Shown here in pieces: positions 12,401 through 27,400 of a stretch of DNA of 64,000 nt. Origin of the DNA: Acridotheres tristis (taxonomy: Eukaryota > Chordata > Aves > Passeriformes > Sturnidae); the NCBI GenBank assembly GCA_037013685.1, contig CM072919.1, forward strand, positions 32,715,435 through 32,779,434. The letters are read 5' to 3'. The notes under the pieces were generated by a model, which saw nothing but the letters and a program-made list of their open reading frames with translations, did no database searches and was not told the origin of the DNA. Position numbers and translations under genes: made by a program. Numbering within the stretch: position 1 is the first letter of the stretch; each line of letters begins with the position of its first letter.

Positions 12401-15400
12401 ATAATTTAGTAATACAAAAGCTGGTCCTTAAATTCCAATACAGAAAATAATGCTGACAGAGTCAATCATGAATGACAAACAGAAAGAGACAGAGCAAAAT
12501 GCAAATCCAGTACCAGGATGCATACACAACATCCACCAACTCACAGGACTATATTGTGATTTATTTCAGGCAATGATGCACAATAAAATACACTGCAATG
12601 TTGAATGCTGTGAAACAAAACAGAATTTCAGTATATAAACCTTGAAGTAGCAGCACTACAAACACTTCCAAGAGACTGAATACAGGTTAACTTTAACATG
12701 TCTTTATACCTGAGGAGGTATTGCAACTACTTCTCTCAGGAACTGTGGTGGGATTTCTTTGAGTTCTGATACTTTTACAGTTGCAACTGTTCCGCTATCC
12801 ATAAACTGCACATCAAGTGCCCGTCTAGTGTGAATTATTTTTATCTGAAAGAGGAAAGCAAGGGTAAATTTTGAGGTTAAAAACCCAACAGTGACACACA
12901 CATTATGAAATATTTCATGGAAACTAAAAATTCAGATTGAGTTGAAAAAAAAGAAGAGACATTTCTATGTGGGCAAACTCTAGCTACTTTTTGAATACTT
13001 CTTACCTCTACACGTGCCCATTTTCCCTTGGAAGGACACAAGCAGATTTTACCACAAAAAGGTAGCAATACATTGAACTCAGATGTCTGCTGCAAATACA
13101 AAAAGAGAAGTCAGAAAGCACGGAGCTATTACTATCTGGCACTGAACCAATCATTTCAAAAGCAACACATGGCATAAACGTTACTGAGAAGCAAAAGCAC
13201 TTTTTCAAGTAAAAAGTATCTTTCCAGCTTCAGAAGCACTTCTTATCATGTTGCTTTAAGCTTCCCAATTGGTAAATCTTTTAATCCCAAACTCAGTATC
13301 TTACAGGGAAATTGAGAGAACACAAAATGCCAGGGGTAAAAAGCCACATTTGGAAACAGACTAGGAAGTCACCAACAGTTACTTGACTTAAAAATCAGGG
13401 GCAATTAAGAGCTATGACAGACAAGTGAAAAACCTCCTAGCTTATATTCTGTAACATCCAATTTCTGAGATATATAACAAACCAAATTTACTGCTGACTC
13501 AAATGAAAGGCTCCTAAGGGTGACAGTCACTATGATAATTCTAAAAAACATAAACAAGACAATGGTTATACTATAAAAAGTATGGGGAAAATCCATTTGA
13601 AGAACAATCAACATCTTACTAGGTTTAAATTCTTGGGCAAAACGAGTTAAAACCCTCCAGATAAGCCGCAAAGCCTGATATTAAAAGTATTTGGAGAACA
13701 ATCGCTTTCTTTGATAGCAGCAAGAAAATAACAAGTACTCTCTCCAAAGAATACCAACTCTTGAAACACCTATATGGCTGCCTTCCTTAGTGTCTTTGTC
13801 TTGCTAAATATTTTAGGGTTTATACACTTTATTTCAGTGTTTAACTTGCTGGAAACGGAATCCTGATAAATGAAATGTATTCAGTATAATGCGTCCAGAT
13901 GGCGGTACAACAGGTCTAAAACTCAACTTCTACGCCTATAACACTTTGACAGAGTAGTTTTACAAGCAACAGTTCTAACAGGACCTCCAAGGATCAGCAT
14001 TGCATGATTTGATTTTGTCAGGTTCAGCTGAATTACAAAATTGATTCTCTTAATTCTTACAAATCAGATTCTCTTTAGATTTCTTCTCTTTGGCCTAAAT
14101 TCTCTTGGGTCTAATAATGATTGTTGCATGGCTGGTTGAATGTCAGACCTCTCTGCCACATGCGTATATTAAAGAAACTTAAGACTTTTCGAAATGTCTC
14201 CTACACATCTCTTTGATGTCGGTACTAGCCATAACATTCAAAAGCTAAGGATGCAAGGACAAGATATGCAGAATCAGATAGATCTGAATCTCCAAAGAAG
14301 CCATGTTACGAAGAACAGACCTTGATTATGCTGCTTTTACTGCCACTTTGTACAGACCTAGCTGTTGATGCACCTCAACTTCATAATGTAAAATTTCCAG
14401 GAAAAAAAAAATGGCAGTATCTCCACAGGCTTTATACCAATCTCATGCAGTTTCCATGGAAGCTTCCCATTAAGAGCCATACTGTTACTATTCTAACTAT
14501 TCAAGGAAAGTTGCAAGTAGTTACTGAAGCCTTAGAGAGTGCCAGTGAAAAAGAAGGCATCAAAAGAAAAACTCCCAAACTAGAAAGAGAATTTTTAGCT
14601 TTTTTGAATAGTCTATAGCTACCACAGAAACTTGAACTTATGTGCAAGGAAAATTATTGGTACTCTCTGGAGAAATGCTGCATGACTTCACCACTTCTCT
14701 CACCATGGTACTTACCTTGTAAAGAAAGTAGTCTTCTAGTTTCTGCAATATTTCAGAAAGTCTAGACAAGCCTTTGGATGGCACTTGACAATACAGGCTC
14801 CCATCAGAGTAAACACTGGTTACTCTGACATTAGTATATAGTGCATCTACCTGCAACAGTAAGAGTTTGACAAGAAAGGGAAAAATAAAGAATGCACAAA
14901 ATTTAGCAAATTTCCGACTACTGTTTTTTGTCCAGCAACAGTCAAAGATTTTTAATGATTAAGGAGGAAACAGGACAATGGTACCTGTAGGCGCAGCTCA
15001 AGGGACTTGTCATACAATGCCTTCAGACAAGTAGCATTGATATTGATATCATCTTCTCCAGAAGTGTCATAGAGAACAAGAAGAGGAGTGTCACTCTTTT
15101 CCAGTATTTCGACAGCAAATATCTTGAAGCATGTCTGTGATTCCACAGCCTTTACTAGGACAGGATCGTCACAGAAGGCTTCCAGTCCTGTAAGACACAC
15201 CGTACTTTTTTGTGTTGTACAGAAGTTGTACTGCACCCCTGCTACTTGCAATCTATTTAATTTCTAACTTTTTATCAAAGAAAGGCATGTTTGGCAGCAG
15301 GACGGAATAGAAAAGAAAAATACCCTTTTCAGAAAAAGTTGAGAGAAATGTGTAGAAAAAAATGGAATGCATCCAAGTATTAAAAAACCAACCAACCAAC

Positions 15401-18400
15401 CAACCAACCAACCAACCAACCAACCAACCAACAAAAAGCCATGTTCATTCATAGCAATTTCACATACTTAAAATGTACTACTTTTAAAAAGTTAAAAAGG
15501 TCTATAAGTTTTAGAAAGGTAAATAAATTCCAGCAGAGTCCAGGAAGTCTGCAAGTATGCAAGTACTGAAAGGGGAAGGATCACTTCAAAATAATTAAAT
15601 TTTGAATTAAATAGGCTCACATTTAGAAATATTGCCTAATCTGGCCACAACAGATATACCTCATTTATGGAAAAAGATGTTGTGCTAATGTACATTGCTT
15701 CATACAACATGTTTCCTGTACTTTAAATGTTTCCTTTTATTTCTTTAGGCTCACGTACACTAAAGGGACAAAGACATCTATGTTAAGTGCAGAAACAATT
15801 AAGCTCTATTACAGAGGTACAGGATAAAATCATCTTCTAAGAGCAAGGATTCTCTGTAAAAATTTTCTTCATATTCTTTCTTCCTTCCTTTTCCTTCTTT
15901 CCATGCATACCCATGTCTGCTTAGACTAGCTGAGCTGAACAAAATCTTCAAACACATACAGAACTATTACAAACAAGGATCAGAACTCCCAGACTCACAG
16001 ACTTCAATCCATAAGCTGTGCCAACAGTAAGCACAGCTGCAAGCATGTGTGCAGTCAGCACTGGCTCTCTCTTACCTGCCAGTTTACATTTTGCAGTTTG
16101 AAAAGGAAGTGATCTGAACTGTTTCTCTAGTCTGCATACACTGCTGCTTTCAACAAACTCAGTGAAGCCATGATCAACATAGTATACCTGACAATGGAAA
16201 AGGGAATTAAAAGCACAAGATCATAAATATAATTGGAAGTATGTTTTCTTGAGTCTAGGGAGAATGTATTCAGTTACCATATTCTCTGTACAGCCACAGA
16301 CAAATTACTTTTTGCCAGTTTAGTACCATAATTTAATGTTTTCAGGGAAAGCCTTCTTCTCAAGATCTCTATGAAACTATTTTCTTGAACTGTTCTACAG
16401 AATCTCAATTTTAAACAGGAACAGTGCTGGAAGAATTCAGCATATATCTCAAACTACATGAAGAAAGGTAATAAAGTCGCAATGTTTATTCACAAAATTT
16501 TGAAAGTATTGAAAAGTCAAACACCACTTATGTGCCATTTTAAATTTTGCCTATTGTTTTTACAACCTTAAGAGAATAATCTTGATTTAAGGCTGTCTTT
16601 ACTTTGATATAAATACCACAGTCAATGCAGGAAACTGCTAATTTAATTGCAGAAGGCACAAAGATTCTATTTGGCACAGGAAAAGTTTAACAGAGGAGTT
16701 AAATAATGTCAATGGGGTTTAACTAAAATGCATACAGCATAACTCCCAAAACATCAGATCTGCCTGAAAGGGGAAAGTATACTCTTACTCTATTTTTTTG
16801 CTATTTAGTGCATGTTAGAGATACTTGAGTACAAGACTTCAGACAAGATCTGAATATTGTTCTTCCTTTTCTCTTCCTGTGTCCCCCTCATACCATTCCT
16901 CCTATCAAAGGTACATTTTCAGTTCCAAAATGCTATAGGGCCCAGCCCCTTCTAAAACCAAAACCAAAACTCCAAAACTCAAACTATTCATGAGAAAAAG
17001 TGAAAGACCATTTAATTTTGTCAATCATATAACTTCTACAAGGTCTTAATTTCTCTAAGGAAAGAAAGAATACTAGTGCAGTATATTTAAGAATTGGCAG
17101 TGTATCTAAAAAACAAGCTTGTCTCAATTCTTTCTCCAAGTGCCAGAAGAGGTAGTTGCTTGCCTTTACTCTGTTGTCTTCTAGAGAAATTATCCGTGCA
17201 CGCAACCAGGCTTCTTCTTCAGCATGGACTGCAACAAGTTGCCCAACACTCAGAGACTGAGCTGGTGACACTGTACTGTTCTGACTGTAGTATGCTTTCA
17301 TTTCATCTTCCATTTGTTCCTGGGCAGAAGAATAATCTTTGCCCACATACCTACAATAGTTTACAAAAAAACCACAAGAGTTGGATGCAACTTCAAAAAA
17401 GTTGAATAGAAACATAAGAACATTTACATACATATATGAATACATGATATACATGATATATATTTTCTAAGATATTCATGTCCAAACTCTTCTCTTTTTT
17501 AAAAAAAAGTTACTCTGTCACTAACAAACACCATCTTAATGTGGTTCTCACTCAGATTGATCCAAACCAAAGCATCTAAAATATCTTTAAAAATTAGCTG
17601 TTAAACCAAGTACTGTTTATTCTCATACTCCAGATTTATTCTGATATTTGGCTGCTGACCTAATGGTTCGTATTAATGCTGTTTGTGTTACACAGGTCTT
17701 CTTAAATCAAGTATATAAACTTTTTGGAAAATCCAAATGAGAAGTTCTAAATGCTTCAGAAACAAATCAGGTTAGAGCGGACAAAAGGAAAATTTACCCA
17801 CAAATTTTATTAGTAGCTACTGTTTCAGCTACAGTTCATAGAGAGCGTGATAATTCTACCACATAGTTTAGATCATATGCCCAGAGATAGTGCAGATATG
17901 TGTAATACAACATGATATCGTAACTCTGTTATAAAGATTATGTTAAATCTGACCACATTCTAGGGAACTGTGATTTTCCTAGAAATAGCATTTTTTATTT
18001 GTTTCTGTGCAAGCATTCATCTACTCTGTAATTGAGATAAAGTGGTGTGAGAGTCACATATGTGTTACTTAAAAGTTTCTTGAACATTTGTTTCATATTA
18101 TAGACACAGTATGATAGATATTAGACAGTTGGAGTAACTCAACTGCAGAAGAAAAGCAGAAGAATCTTTAGGAATTTCCTGTCTCACTCACTATTTTATT
18201 CATTATTTCTTGTGAGAATTCAATTGCAGTACCTAGTGTATCATCTCTGCCTTCAAACACTCTGTTGTGAGCGTCTAGCAAACATCTAGGAGTGTTTCTA
18301 TCACCCCACTTTTATTCTCACTACATTAGAATTCTTTAAGAACTGATCCATGTCTCAAAACAGAAACAGCACCAAAACCAACACCTTTCAGCTTTGCCTT

Positions 18401-21400
18401 TATCTGTATTGCAGGTGAAAGGTTTCAGACAAAAGCCTTAGCCAAAGAGATATTACTCCATCCCAAAGAGATATTACTTCCATGAAATAGGAATCTTGAT
18501 GTTATTGGTCCTGCAAAAATCAACATCAACCAACAGCTGCTACACAGTTCTTGTGTGGGTCAGCAGAAAGAGACTGGTAAGACATGCAAGAAAAGAAGAG
18601 CCCATGCACTGTTTCCTCCCTATACATCTACATTAACATTTTCTTGTCATGGTAAAAAACCCTAATCCCTTCAGGATCAGGATCCATATCAGGATAAACG
18701 ACCTTGCCCATGAAGCACATAGATAATCCTGAGCAGTAATTGTTGTAACTGGGACCAAGAAACCACTAATTCTCATCATGTACCTACAGAGAGCTGACAA
18801 ACTGAGATATTTCAGTATTGTCCAAGAAACATGGCTCAAAATCTGGGAACTGCTCCTTTATAGAGAAATTTTTACATAACCACCCTCAGCTTAACAGTGT
18901 CATATCATGTTTTAATCCATGGTACTCAAAGCATTCATCCCAATACTTATTGGAAACATCCTTAAAATAACAGACTAGAAAGCTAAGAACCATTACTCCA
19001 CACATACAGTAAGTTTTAAATTATGCCAGAACTAGAAGGTGTAGAGCAAAGCTTAGTAGAATTAAGTCACATAAGCATAGCAGGCTAGAAGTAACAGATG
19101 TAATGTAACAATCTACTTCTTATACTGTTCCCTTAGACTAGGCTGATAAGGAACTACATCAAGAAACACTAGTAGTTTTTTGCTGGATGAAAGCTCATCT
19201 TTCCAGAAGTGGAATCTGAGTGCACTCAAGTCATGCCTAGTTAGTGTAAGTTATAGAAGCAAAAAGTATTTTAATAAGCACAATACTAGTATCTGAATAC
19301 TACTATTTGTGTTGTAGAGGGATTATTTTATGAAGTCTTCCAATGGCAAGTTAAATCTGCCTTCATTCTCAGACAAGCTAAAGTTAATGATAAAAGTGAT
19401 TGGTTCAGGACAGAAAAAGTTTCAGAAAATTTCCATTTAAACACACAAACAAAAGATTCTTAATTTTCATTAGCAAAATAAGTACATAATAAAGTCCTGA
19501 TACCTCCTGTTCATCTATTCTTTTCTGGCAGACCTACACAACATGAACATGTGAATTTATAAATAAAACAAAAAAGGTAGATTCCAAAATATAAACTTGC
19601 CTAATTAGGACCTCATTAGTGTTTTTCAATTCTAACACCATGATGGACACAGATCCTTCCGATGGAATGACTAGAGCAGGAACAGTTATGTTTTCTAGAT
19701 ACTGGTCCTTGGATTCTTCATACTGCTGTTCAGCTGTGGCCTTCATACCATCATGCCTCTTGACTTTCTCAGTGACATTCAGATTTTCATCAATGCAGCT
19801 TTGGGGTTTAGCATAGAGGATCGCCCTTCTGGGGACTTCAGATACGTAGTCCACAACACATACATCTGACAGCAACTCAAGGTTATTTAGAATGTCTTCT
19901 GGAAATTTTACTTGGTAAGTGTCTTGGTACATTTTGGGAAGTGCATGAGCCCAAAGACCACTGGAATACTTCAGCAAGATGCCAACAACTTTTGCCTTGA
20001 AGTCGCTACTGAGTGATGCAGGTGTGGTCTCCATATTTGGCTTTAACAAAGGGTCTGCTTTTGACGAAGTAACATTCTGAGATGCCTTTTCTTGCTCAGT
20101 ATCACTTTTTGGTACTGGTAGTATTTTCTTAGCAGGATAAAGAAATCCATCCATCAGATCACCTCTGTGTATTTTCTCCACCTTGGAAAACAAAAAACAG
20201 AGTTAATAATCAGTTGCATCTCTAATACGAGATAATTTTGCCAATTTCACTTTTATAACATGCATTTTATACAGACTTTGAAGAGAACATCCACAGGGAG
20301 CTAAACAGTTACTACAGGTTAGCATTTCCAGTAATACCTCTTCCTGTGTTTTGAAGGGTTCTAAAAACATATGAGTGCATCAGTAACAGGCAAATATCTA
20401 ATCTATGCATTACAACTGGGACTTGCTTCCAAAGAAGTACAGTCTCTCCTCCTAGGAGGACCAGAAGATGGTGACACCACGCACAAATTTACATCTTTTG
20501 CACATTAACCTCCTCGGTCTTCCCCACAGACAAGCAGATAATAAACAAGAGTTTCAGTTTACTGAGGGAGATTTGATTCTATACGTCAGAAACCAGAGGA
20601 CACTTGCCAGGCAGTGCTGTCAGGCAGGCTATCTGCTGTCATGCTCAGGAAATAATTTTTCTTTACAAAAGTTCTGAAATCAAGGAATAAATTTCTATTT
20701 TGTAATAAGTTTCACAATAGAACTGATTAGACCGTTTTAAATCATGCCCCTAGTCTCCCTCAATACCAGATATTTTGACAGTCCCTACATATCCACCCTT
20801 TGCTAAGTTCAGGAATATCACATGGTCTGAAGTTACAACATTGAAAGCACCGTTTGAGAACAGTTACCACAAACTCACTATAAAATTCTGCTTCCTAAAG
20901 CTCTGCAGTTTCAACCCGGATTGATCTAACCATAGCTTAGTAGGAATCTATGTAAAATTGAGAAAACAAAAGGTCTTAGTATTTTCACATTGTTCCCAAA
21001 ACAAGAAAAACAAAGAAAGTTACAAAGGTTTATGTAGCTCCACTTTGAAGTTCTTTCATCAGAGAAAGCAATTCTGATCAAAGTCATTTTCAAAAGCAGA
21101 CCAATGAAAAAACATGAAGCAGCTGAATTACTTGCTACTACTCAGGGATAGCATTCACCTCCACCCTACTAATGCCCATACCCATCAGAACTTTACAAAC
21201 CTTGCCCAAGTAATTCTTTGCAGTTCTGCCCTAGCAACATACAATCAAAACAAAATGAACATGACTTCAGGTATTGTCTTAAAGAAAAAGAATAACACGT
21301 ATCACTCATGATCAAGATAATATTAGCAAGAAACAAATACTGAGTTACAATACATTGAAAAAAAAAATCAAATGGCTTTTTCTGTGTCTAGAACCATATA

Positions 21401-24400
21401 TTTTGTCCTATGTATACCTCATCACACTTAGCCCAAATTGCCACATGATAATCTGAGTTAAGAGTCAGGAAATTAACTATGTAAGTGCATTTCCATACAC
21501 TTGCTCTGCATTAAATTGTCTAGGCTGGTGCCAAGACAATCTGTGAAAAGTTTCTTGGGAATAGAACCTTGGTCAACTTCCATGAACACTAGCATGACAC
21601 AAAGGAAATAGTTTTCATAGATATAAAAAAAATATTAGCCATGTTAGAGAACCCTCACACAATAATTTAGGCATTCCTGGTAGCATGCCTAAATTATTCT
21701 CTATCACTGAAAAATCAAAATAGAAATGCTTTCTGCAAGAATAAGATATAAGAAAGCAAAGTTCTTGGGCATCTCTGCTAGTCTGCTTTATATAAGAGAC
21801 AATAAACATGTCTGACAGTGAAATGTAGACGAACCAAATATGCCTTCAATGATTCCTGACAGAGAACACTTACACTTGTACCATCTGATATGAAGAATCT
21901 TACTGTGCCCTTTGTACTACAGAAGAAGAAAGACATTTCGTTAAAAATAGAACCAAACAAAAAACTTACCAAAGCCCTGCAGAAGCTTAGATACATGGTC
22001 AGGATACAGGAAAAAAGTGTATCAAGTCATAGAGACAAAAAAAATTAGAGCATGCCATCTTGGCAGATAATGACATCCTCGGAAACTTTTAGCTCCAGAA
22101 AATATTTAACATTATCAAGACAACAATTTGTTTGAGAAGGCTGTGTTGGAATGTATGGTAGCTCACCCTGGAAGAAGCTGGATGCAGAGGTCTATCTTTA
22201 TGTACCTCTTCTCTTGGCTAGTGCTCTTTAAATAGATCTGCAACAGAGCTGAATAAATTTTTGCTGATAGGACTATAAACCCTTACACATTAAAGACCAG
22301 CAGAAGACTGAGGAGAGAAGATCGTTAGAGATCTTTAAGCCTCTTAACTCCAGTAATAGCTCTGGGGTTTTCTAGGCACTGAAGTAGTTTTGAAGAGGCT
22401 GTATATGCTGACTGTGCAAAGCATCTAGAAACATCAAAATGCTATTTCAGTAAATTGTTTCAGATTACTTCAGTGTAAATAAGCACAGGTTGGCATCACC
22501 AGAATCACAGAATTATAGAATATCCTGAGTCAGAAAGAATCCACAAGAATCACTGAGTCCAAATCCTGGCCCTGCACAGGACATCTCCAGGAACCACACC
22601 ACCTTTAAGGTCACAGAAACTTTTAATAACAAGCGAACAGCTTCACTTGTGAGCAGCACTTCAAAACAGCCACCCTTTCTTAAGCACAAATGTCTCAAAC
22701 AGGTTTCCTGTTGAGCTCTTAGACTTGCCTTCAAGGTACTTCCCATTAGTATGGCTGACAGCTCAGCTCTGCAAGCACATTATTATTCTGGGAGGTACTG
22801 AAAAAGACAACACAGTCACTCATCACAGCCAGCACAGGTTCATGAGGGTAAAGTCCTGCTTGTCAAACTTAATTTCATTTTATGACAAGATAACCCACCT
22901 AGCTAATCCAGTGTGTATAATCTTTTTGGGTTTCAGTAAAGCTTTCCATACTGGCTCTCACAGTGTCCTTCTGGACAAAACATCCAGCACACACCTGGAT
23001 AAACACATCATGAGATGGGTGAGCAACCGGCTCAGAGATCAGGCACAAGGGATTACTGTGATTGGGTGACATCAGACTGGTGACCTGTCACTGGTGAGGT
23101 TCCACAAGGCTCCAGCCTCAACCCTGTGCTCTTCTACATCTTCATAAATGACCTGGATGCTTCCTAACCCTTGGAAGGAGCACTAAGCAAGATCACAGAA
23201 GATACAAAACTGGGAGGAGCTGTTGACTCCACACAGGCAGGGAGGCCTTGCAGACTGACCTTGATCAGTTAGAGGGCTGGGCAACCACCAAGTATGTGGT
23301 TTAACAAGGGGAAGTGCTGGATTCTGCACCTGGGATGGGGCAACCCTGGATGTGCACATAGACTGGGGAACAAGAGACCGGAGAGAAGCTCCATGGAATG
23401 GGATCTGGGGATCCTGGTGAATGGCAAGTTGAACATGAGCCAGCAGTGCCCTGGCAGCCAGGAGGGTCACCTGTGTCCTGGGCTGCTGCCAGGCAGGGGA
23501 GGGGATTGTCCTGCTCTGCACTGGGGCCATCTCACCTCAAATGCTGGGGGCAGTTTTGGGTGATACAATGGAAAAAAGACATTGAGCTGTTAGAGAGCAT
23601 CCATAGGAGGACAATGAAGGTAGAAAAGGGCCTTAGGTGAAGGCTGTGTGAGGCGTGGCTGAGGTCTTTGGTCTGTTCAGCCTGGAGGAGAATGAGTTGC
23701 AGAAGTGTACAACTTCCTTGTAAGGTGAAGAGAAGTGGCAGGCACTGATCTGTTCTCTCTGGTGACTGTGACCCAAGGGAATGGCCTGAAGTTGTATCAG
23801 GGGAGGTTTAGGTTGAGCATCCGGAAAATTCTGCTTCACCCAGAGGGTGGTTTGAGCACTGGAACAGGCTCCCCAGGAAAGTGCTCACAGCACCAACCCT
23901 GACAAAGCTCAAAAAGCACTTGGATAACACTCTCAGGCACATGCTGCGATTCTTGGGGATGTCCTGCACAGGACATTGAATACATTGACTTGTATTCAAT
24001 GATCCTTGTGGGTCCCTTATAACTGAGAATATTCTGTGATTCTGTGACCTTGCCTCTTGTCACCTCTCCATTACAGAGCACAAAGCAGAGGCAACCGCTG
24101 GCAGAATGAATTATCAGGGCAACAGAATGAAGCTGTTCTACACAGGAGAATAATATTTTTGTCCTGGGCTTGAATAACAGAGGCAGCTCTGAAAAACTGA
24201 AATCTGGAGACTCAAATAATAAAACTTCAAATAAAAAAATACTCCCAAGATAAATACTGACACTGTAACTGAGTGGAATGCAAAAGAGCAAGTCTCCTTG
24301 TTCTGACATACACAGAGAGTGAGGAAAAAGGCAGACATGCTCCTGGATGTGTTGGTAGGACAAAAATTTTGCACATATATGCTTGACAACGTTTAAAGAA

Positions 24401-27400
24401 ACAACTGCACTAACATATATAAACTAAACAAAGTATCCACTTTCCAATGCCAGACTTGCTTAATTGTGTGTACAGTGATAATCATATACTGGTAACCTCC
24501 TGGAGCATCAACAACTTCCAAGAAGGAACTAGAAAAAACACATTCTTGAAATGAGAGTTTCTATTGACAGTAAATGTACTTCAGTTTCAAGGTCACATTC
24601 AAACTAGCATATGCAGTTCCCTTCTGCCATTCTTCTAGAAGGCAGAAAAAGAAAACCTGTAAAGGAAGTTAGCATTCAATGTCAACGACAGAGTCTCATC
24701 TTATGTGGCAAGACGTCTGGCTCTTGGTTCTTGGTATCCAACAGGTTCTCAAAGATGGCTGTAAAATACAAATCAGAACTATCACTCTGATTCAGTCAGA
24801 ATTTGTCAGAAGTGTGGTGCAGGAATTTCTTCAGATCTGATTAAAATATGCTACATGGAAGCCAACTACCACAGCATACATACCACAGATGGTACACAGA
24901 AACATTTTAGCGACAGGCACCTTAGACACATGCTTCAGTGTGAAGGCAGCTCTCATCTGACCTTCCTCAAGAGTACATGAAGTTCAACTTATAGCAAGCT
25001 GGAGCTCAAAGCAGTGAGGAAGATATTTCTGGCCTTGATCCACACCTTTCATCCACACACTGGCTGACAGCACCTCTTCTCTGTCACTGGTAGCCACCAA
25101 AACTTCAAGTCCCACTGGTTTTGCCCATCCCTCTACAGTACAGGTCTGCCCAGGCAATGGTGAGATGCTGCTTCAACATTAACATTCAACTCCTCCTTGT
25201 ACTTCCAAGTAGCTACTTCTGAAAGCAACTGAGCTTAAGCTACCAAACTGCTGACTATGTGTCCAGAGCAATCAAATCTGGGGAAAAATCCAGACTTGGC
25301 CAGTGCTCTTGAAAGACTGAAGATCCCCACTGCACTCGGAGGTATCACTCAGTAAGGAGCTTTTTCCTTACAAGGATGTGGAAGCTTCTTAAATCATTCA
25401 GTTACAGCTAATCTTTGGAATCCGGTCCAGCTTTTACAGCTTCTAGTCTGATATGCAATTAATTATTTTGCATGGGAAGTTATGATAACTTACCCTAAAC
25501 AACAAAAGAACACATCAAAACACTTGGTTTTAGCCAAGCCTCATGTCAACTGGGAAGCTGAAACAGGACTGGAATATGTTAGCCAGAAAAGCTGTAGCAT
25601 GTCCATTGTTAAAAACATGACTGGATACAGACCTGGACAGATTGCAGGTGACCCTGCATGAGCATGAGGGTTGCATTAGGTAATCACAAGAGGTTCCTTC
25701 CAACCTCTGTGATTCTGTCTCTGGCAGTCATTTCTTCTGCACCTAAATAAAATGTCAGAATACAAGTAATACTGTGTATATTTTCGTATTTTCTTTTGTT
25801 GTTAAACTAAAGTATCCGTGTTGTCAAGGTATCCTCTGTTCAGGTTCAGCTTGTGCTCAGGGCTGGGATGCTCTACAAAGTTCAAGAGTGCTTTAAATTG
25901 CCCCATTCCACCCATCCTGTTTTCCCTCCCTTTCATTACCCTGCACATCACAGTGAAGATACTTGTTCTCCATGCTCTTGTGCTTACAAGACTCTGGCTT
26001 CTGAAAATACACAATTACAAAAGAAACTGTGATGCAGTAAGACAACTGAGTCAATCTAACAACCCTATACTGTTAAGGTTGCCCTTATTCCTCACATCTT
26101 TATGCCAGCACTGAGGATCAGCAGACAACTTGGCCAGCGGTCCTTTTTGGCTGTAATAGCCTGTACCTCATAATGCATTGAAGTTCTCCTACAACGTCAG
26201 AAAAGTACAAGATTTAACACACAGGAGATGCACAGGTTGCAGGAATAAGGAAAGATGCTGTCAAATGGAGTCTGACTTCATTTGGTGGCTCATCACGCTG
26301 TCTAACCACTCACCACCAGGAGTGAGTTTCAGGTATATCAATTTACAGCCTGCTCTAGCACTGTGTTTGGACAGCAAGGTTATTCTGGACCTTCTGTCAT
26401 CAACTGGCTCATTGCCACATGTGCTACGACACCATCTTCTCAGTGAGGCTGACACCAACTGTAATCAGCTCTGTGCTGAAGTACGTACAGCACATCCAAT
26501 TACATTTTAAGCAGAACATGTGTTCTCTGAACTCTCTTCTAAATGGCTAGTGGCTCTTTGTGTTTAGACAAATTTTTTCAATGAGCATGGCAAAAGAAAG
26601 TTAACATAATCCAAGAGCTCATCTACTGGAAAGAGTTTTTAGGGTTTGTGTAAAACTGTGAACTTTCATTCATACATACTACCAGATGTGATAGCCTGCT
26701 CCACTGCCTCCTTTGTGTGCAAAGTACATTAGAGTTGGATTCTTTATTCTTTCAAGTCTGTTTCTCTGATCAGAAGAACGACTTTTGCTTCACACAGCTT
26801 AACTGTGGTATAGAAATTCCTTCTCTGACAGTAAAGACCAGACAAAAACAAAATTTCTCAAGGAATACAACTCTCTACTGTGGCAATCCTTCTCTTTTCT
26901 GAGCATACCTATTTAACTCACTCTGAATGTTACAGTAAAAATTCAGCTGCCTGATGCATTAGTATGTAGTACCGATTTTGTTAAGACATGGTGTACTGCC
27001 CAGGACCAGATTCAGAAAACAACAGTCTCAGTCCTATTTCTGTCAACTTGTTTACCAGATAATCCTGGCATCCCCCCCAAGCCTTTTAGTTTCACTTTCT
27101 GCAAAAAGTCCTGACAGGTATAAATATAAAATATGAATAATAATCTGAGAACTAAAAACAGCTTAAAAAGGATAAAACAGATAAAATATCCAGCAGTCAA
27201 TTAGGCAACATCTTGTTGTTTTCTCAGGCAGGTCTCATTTTTATCTAAAAAATTCTCTACCTTGCTGTAGTGATAAACTTCAACTTGTAATGACAAACTT
27301 CAACTTGTAGTGACTATTACAAAAAAAAGCTCAAACCAAAAAACAAATAACAAACCAAACACCCCCAAACCAGTGAACAAATATATGCTAATTTCCCCCT

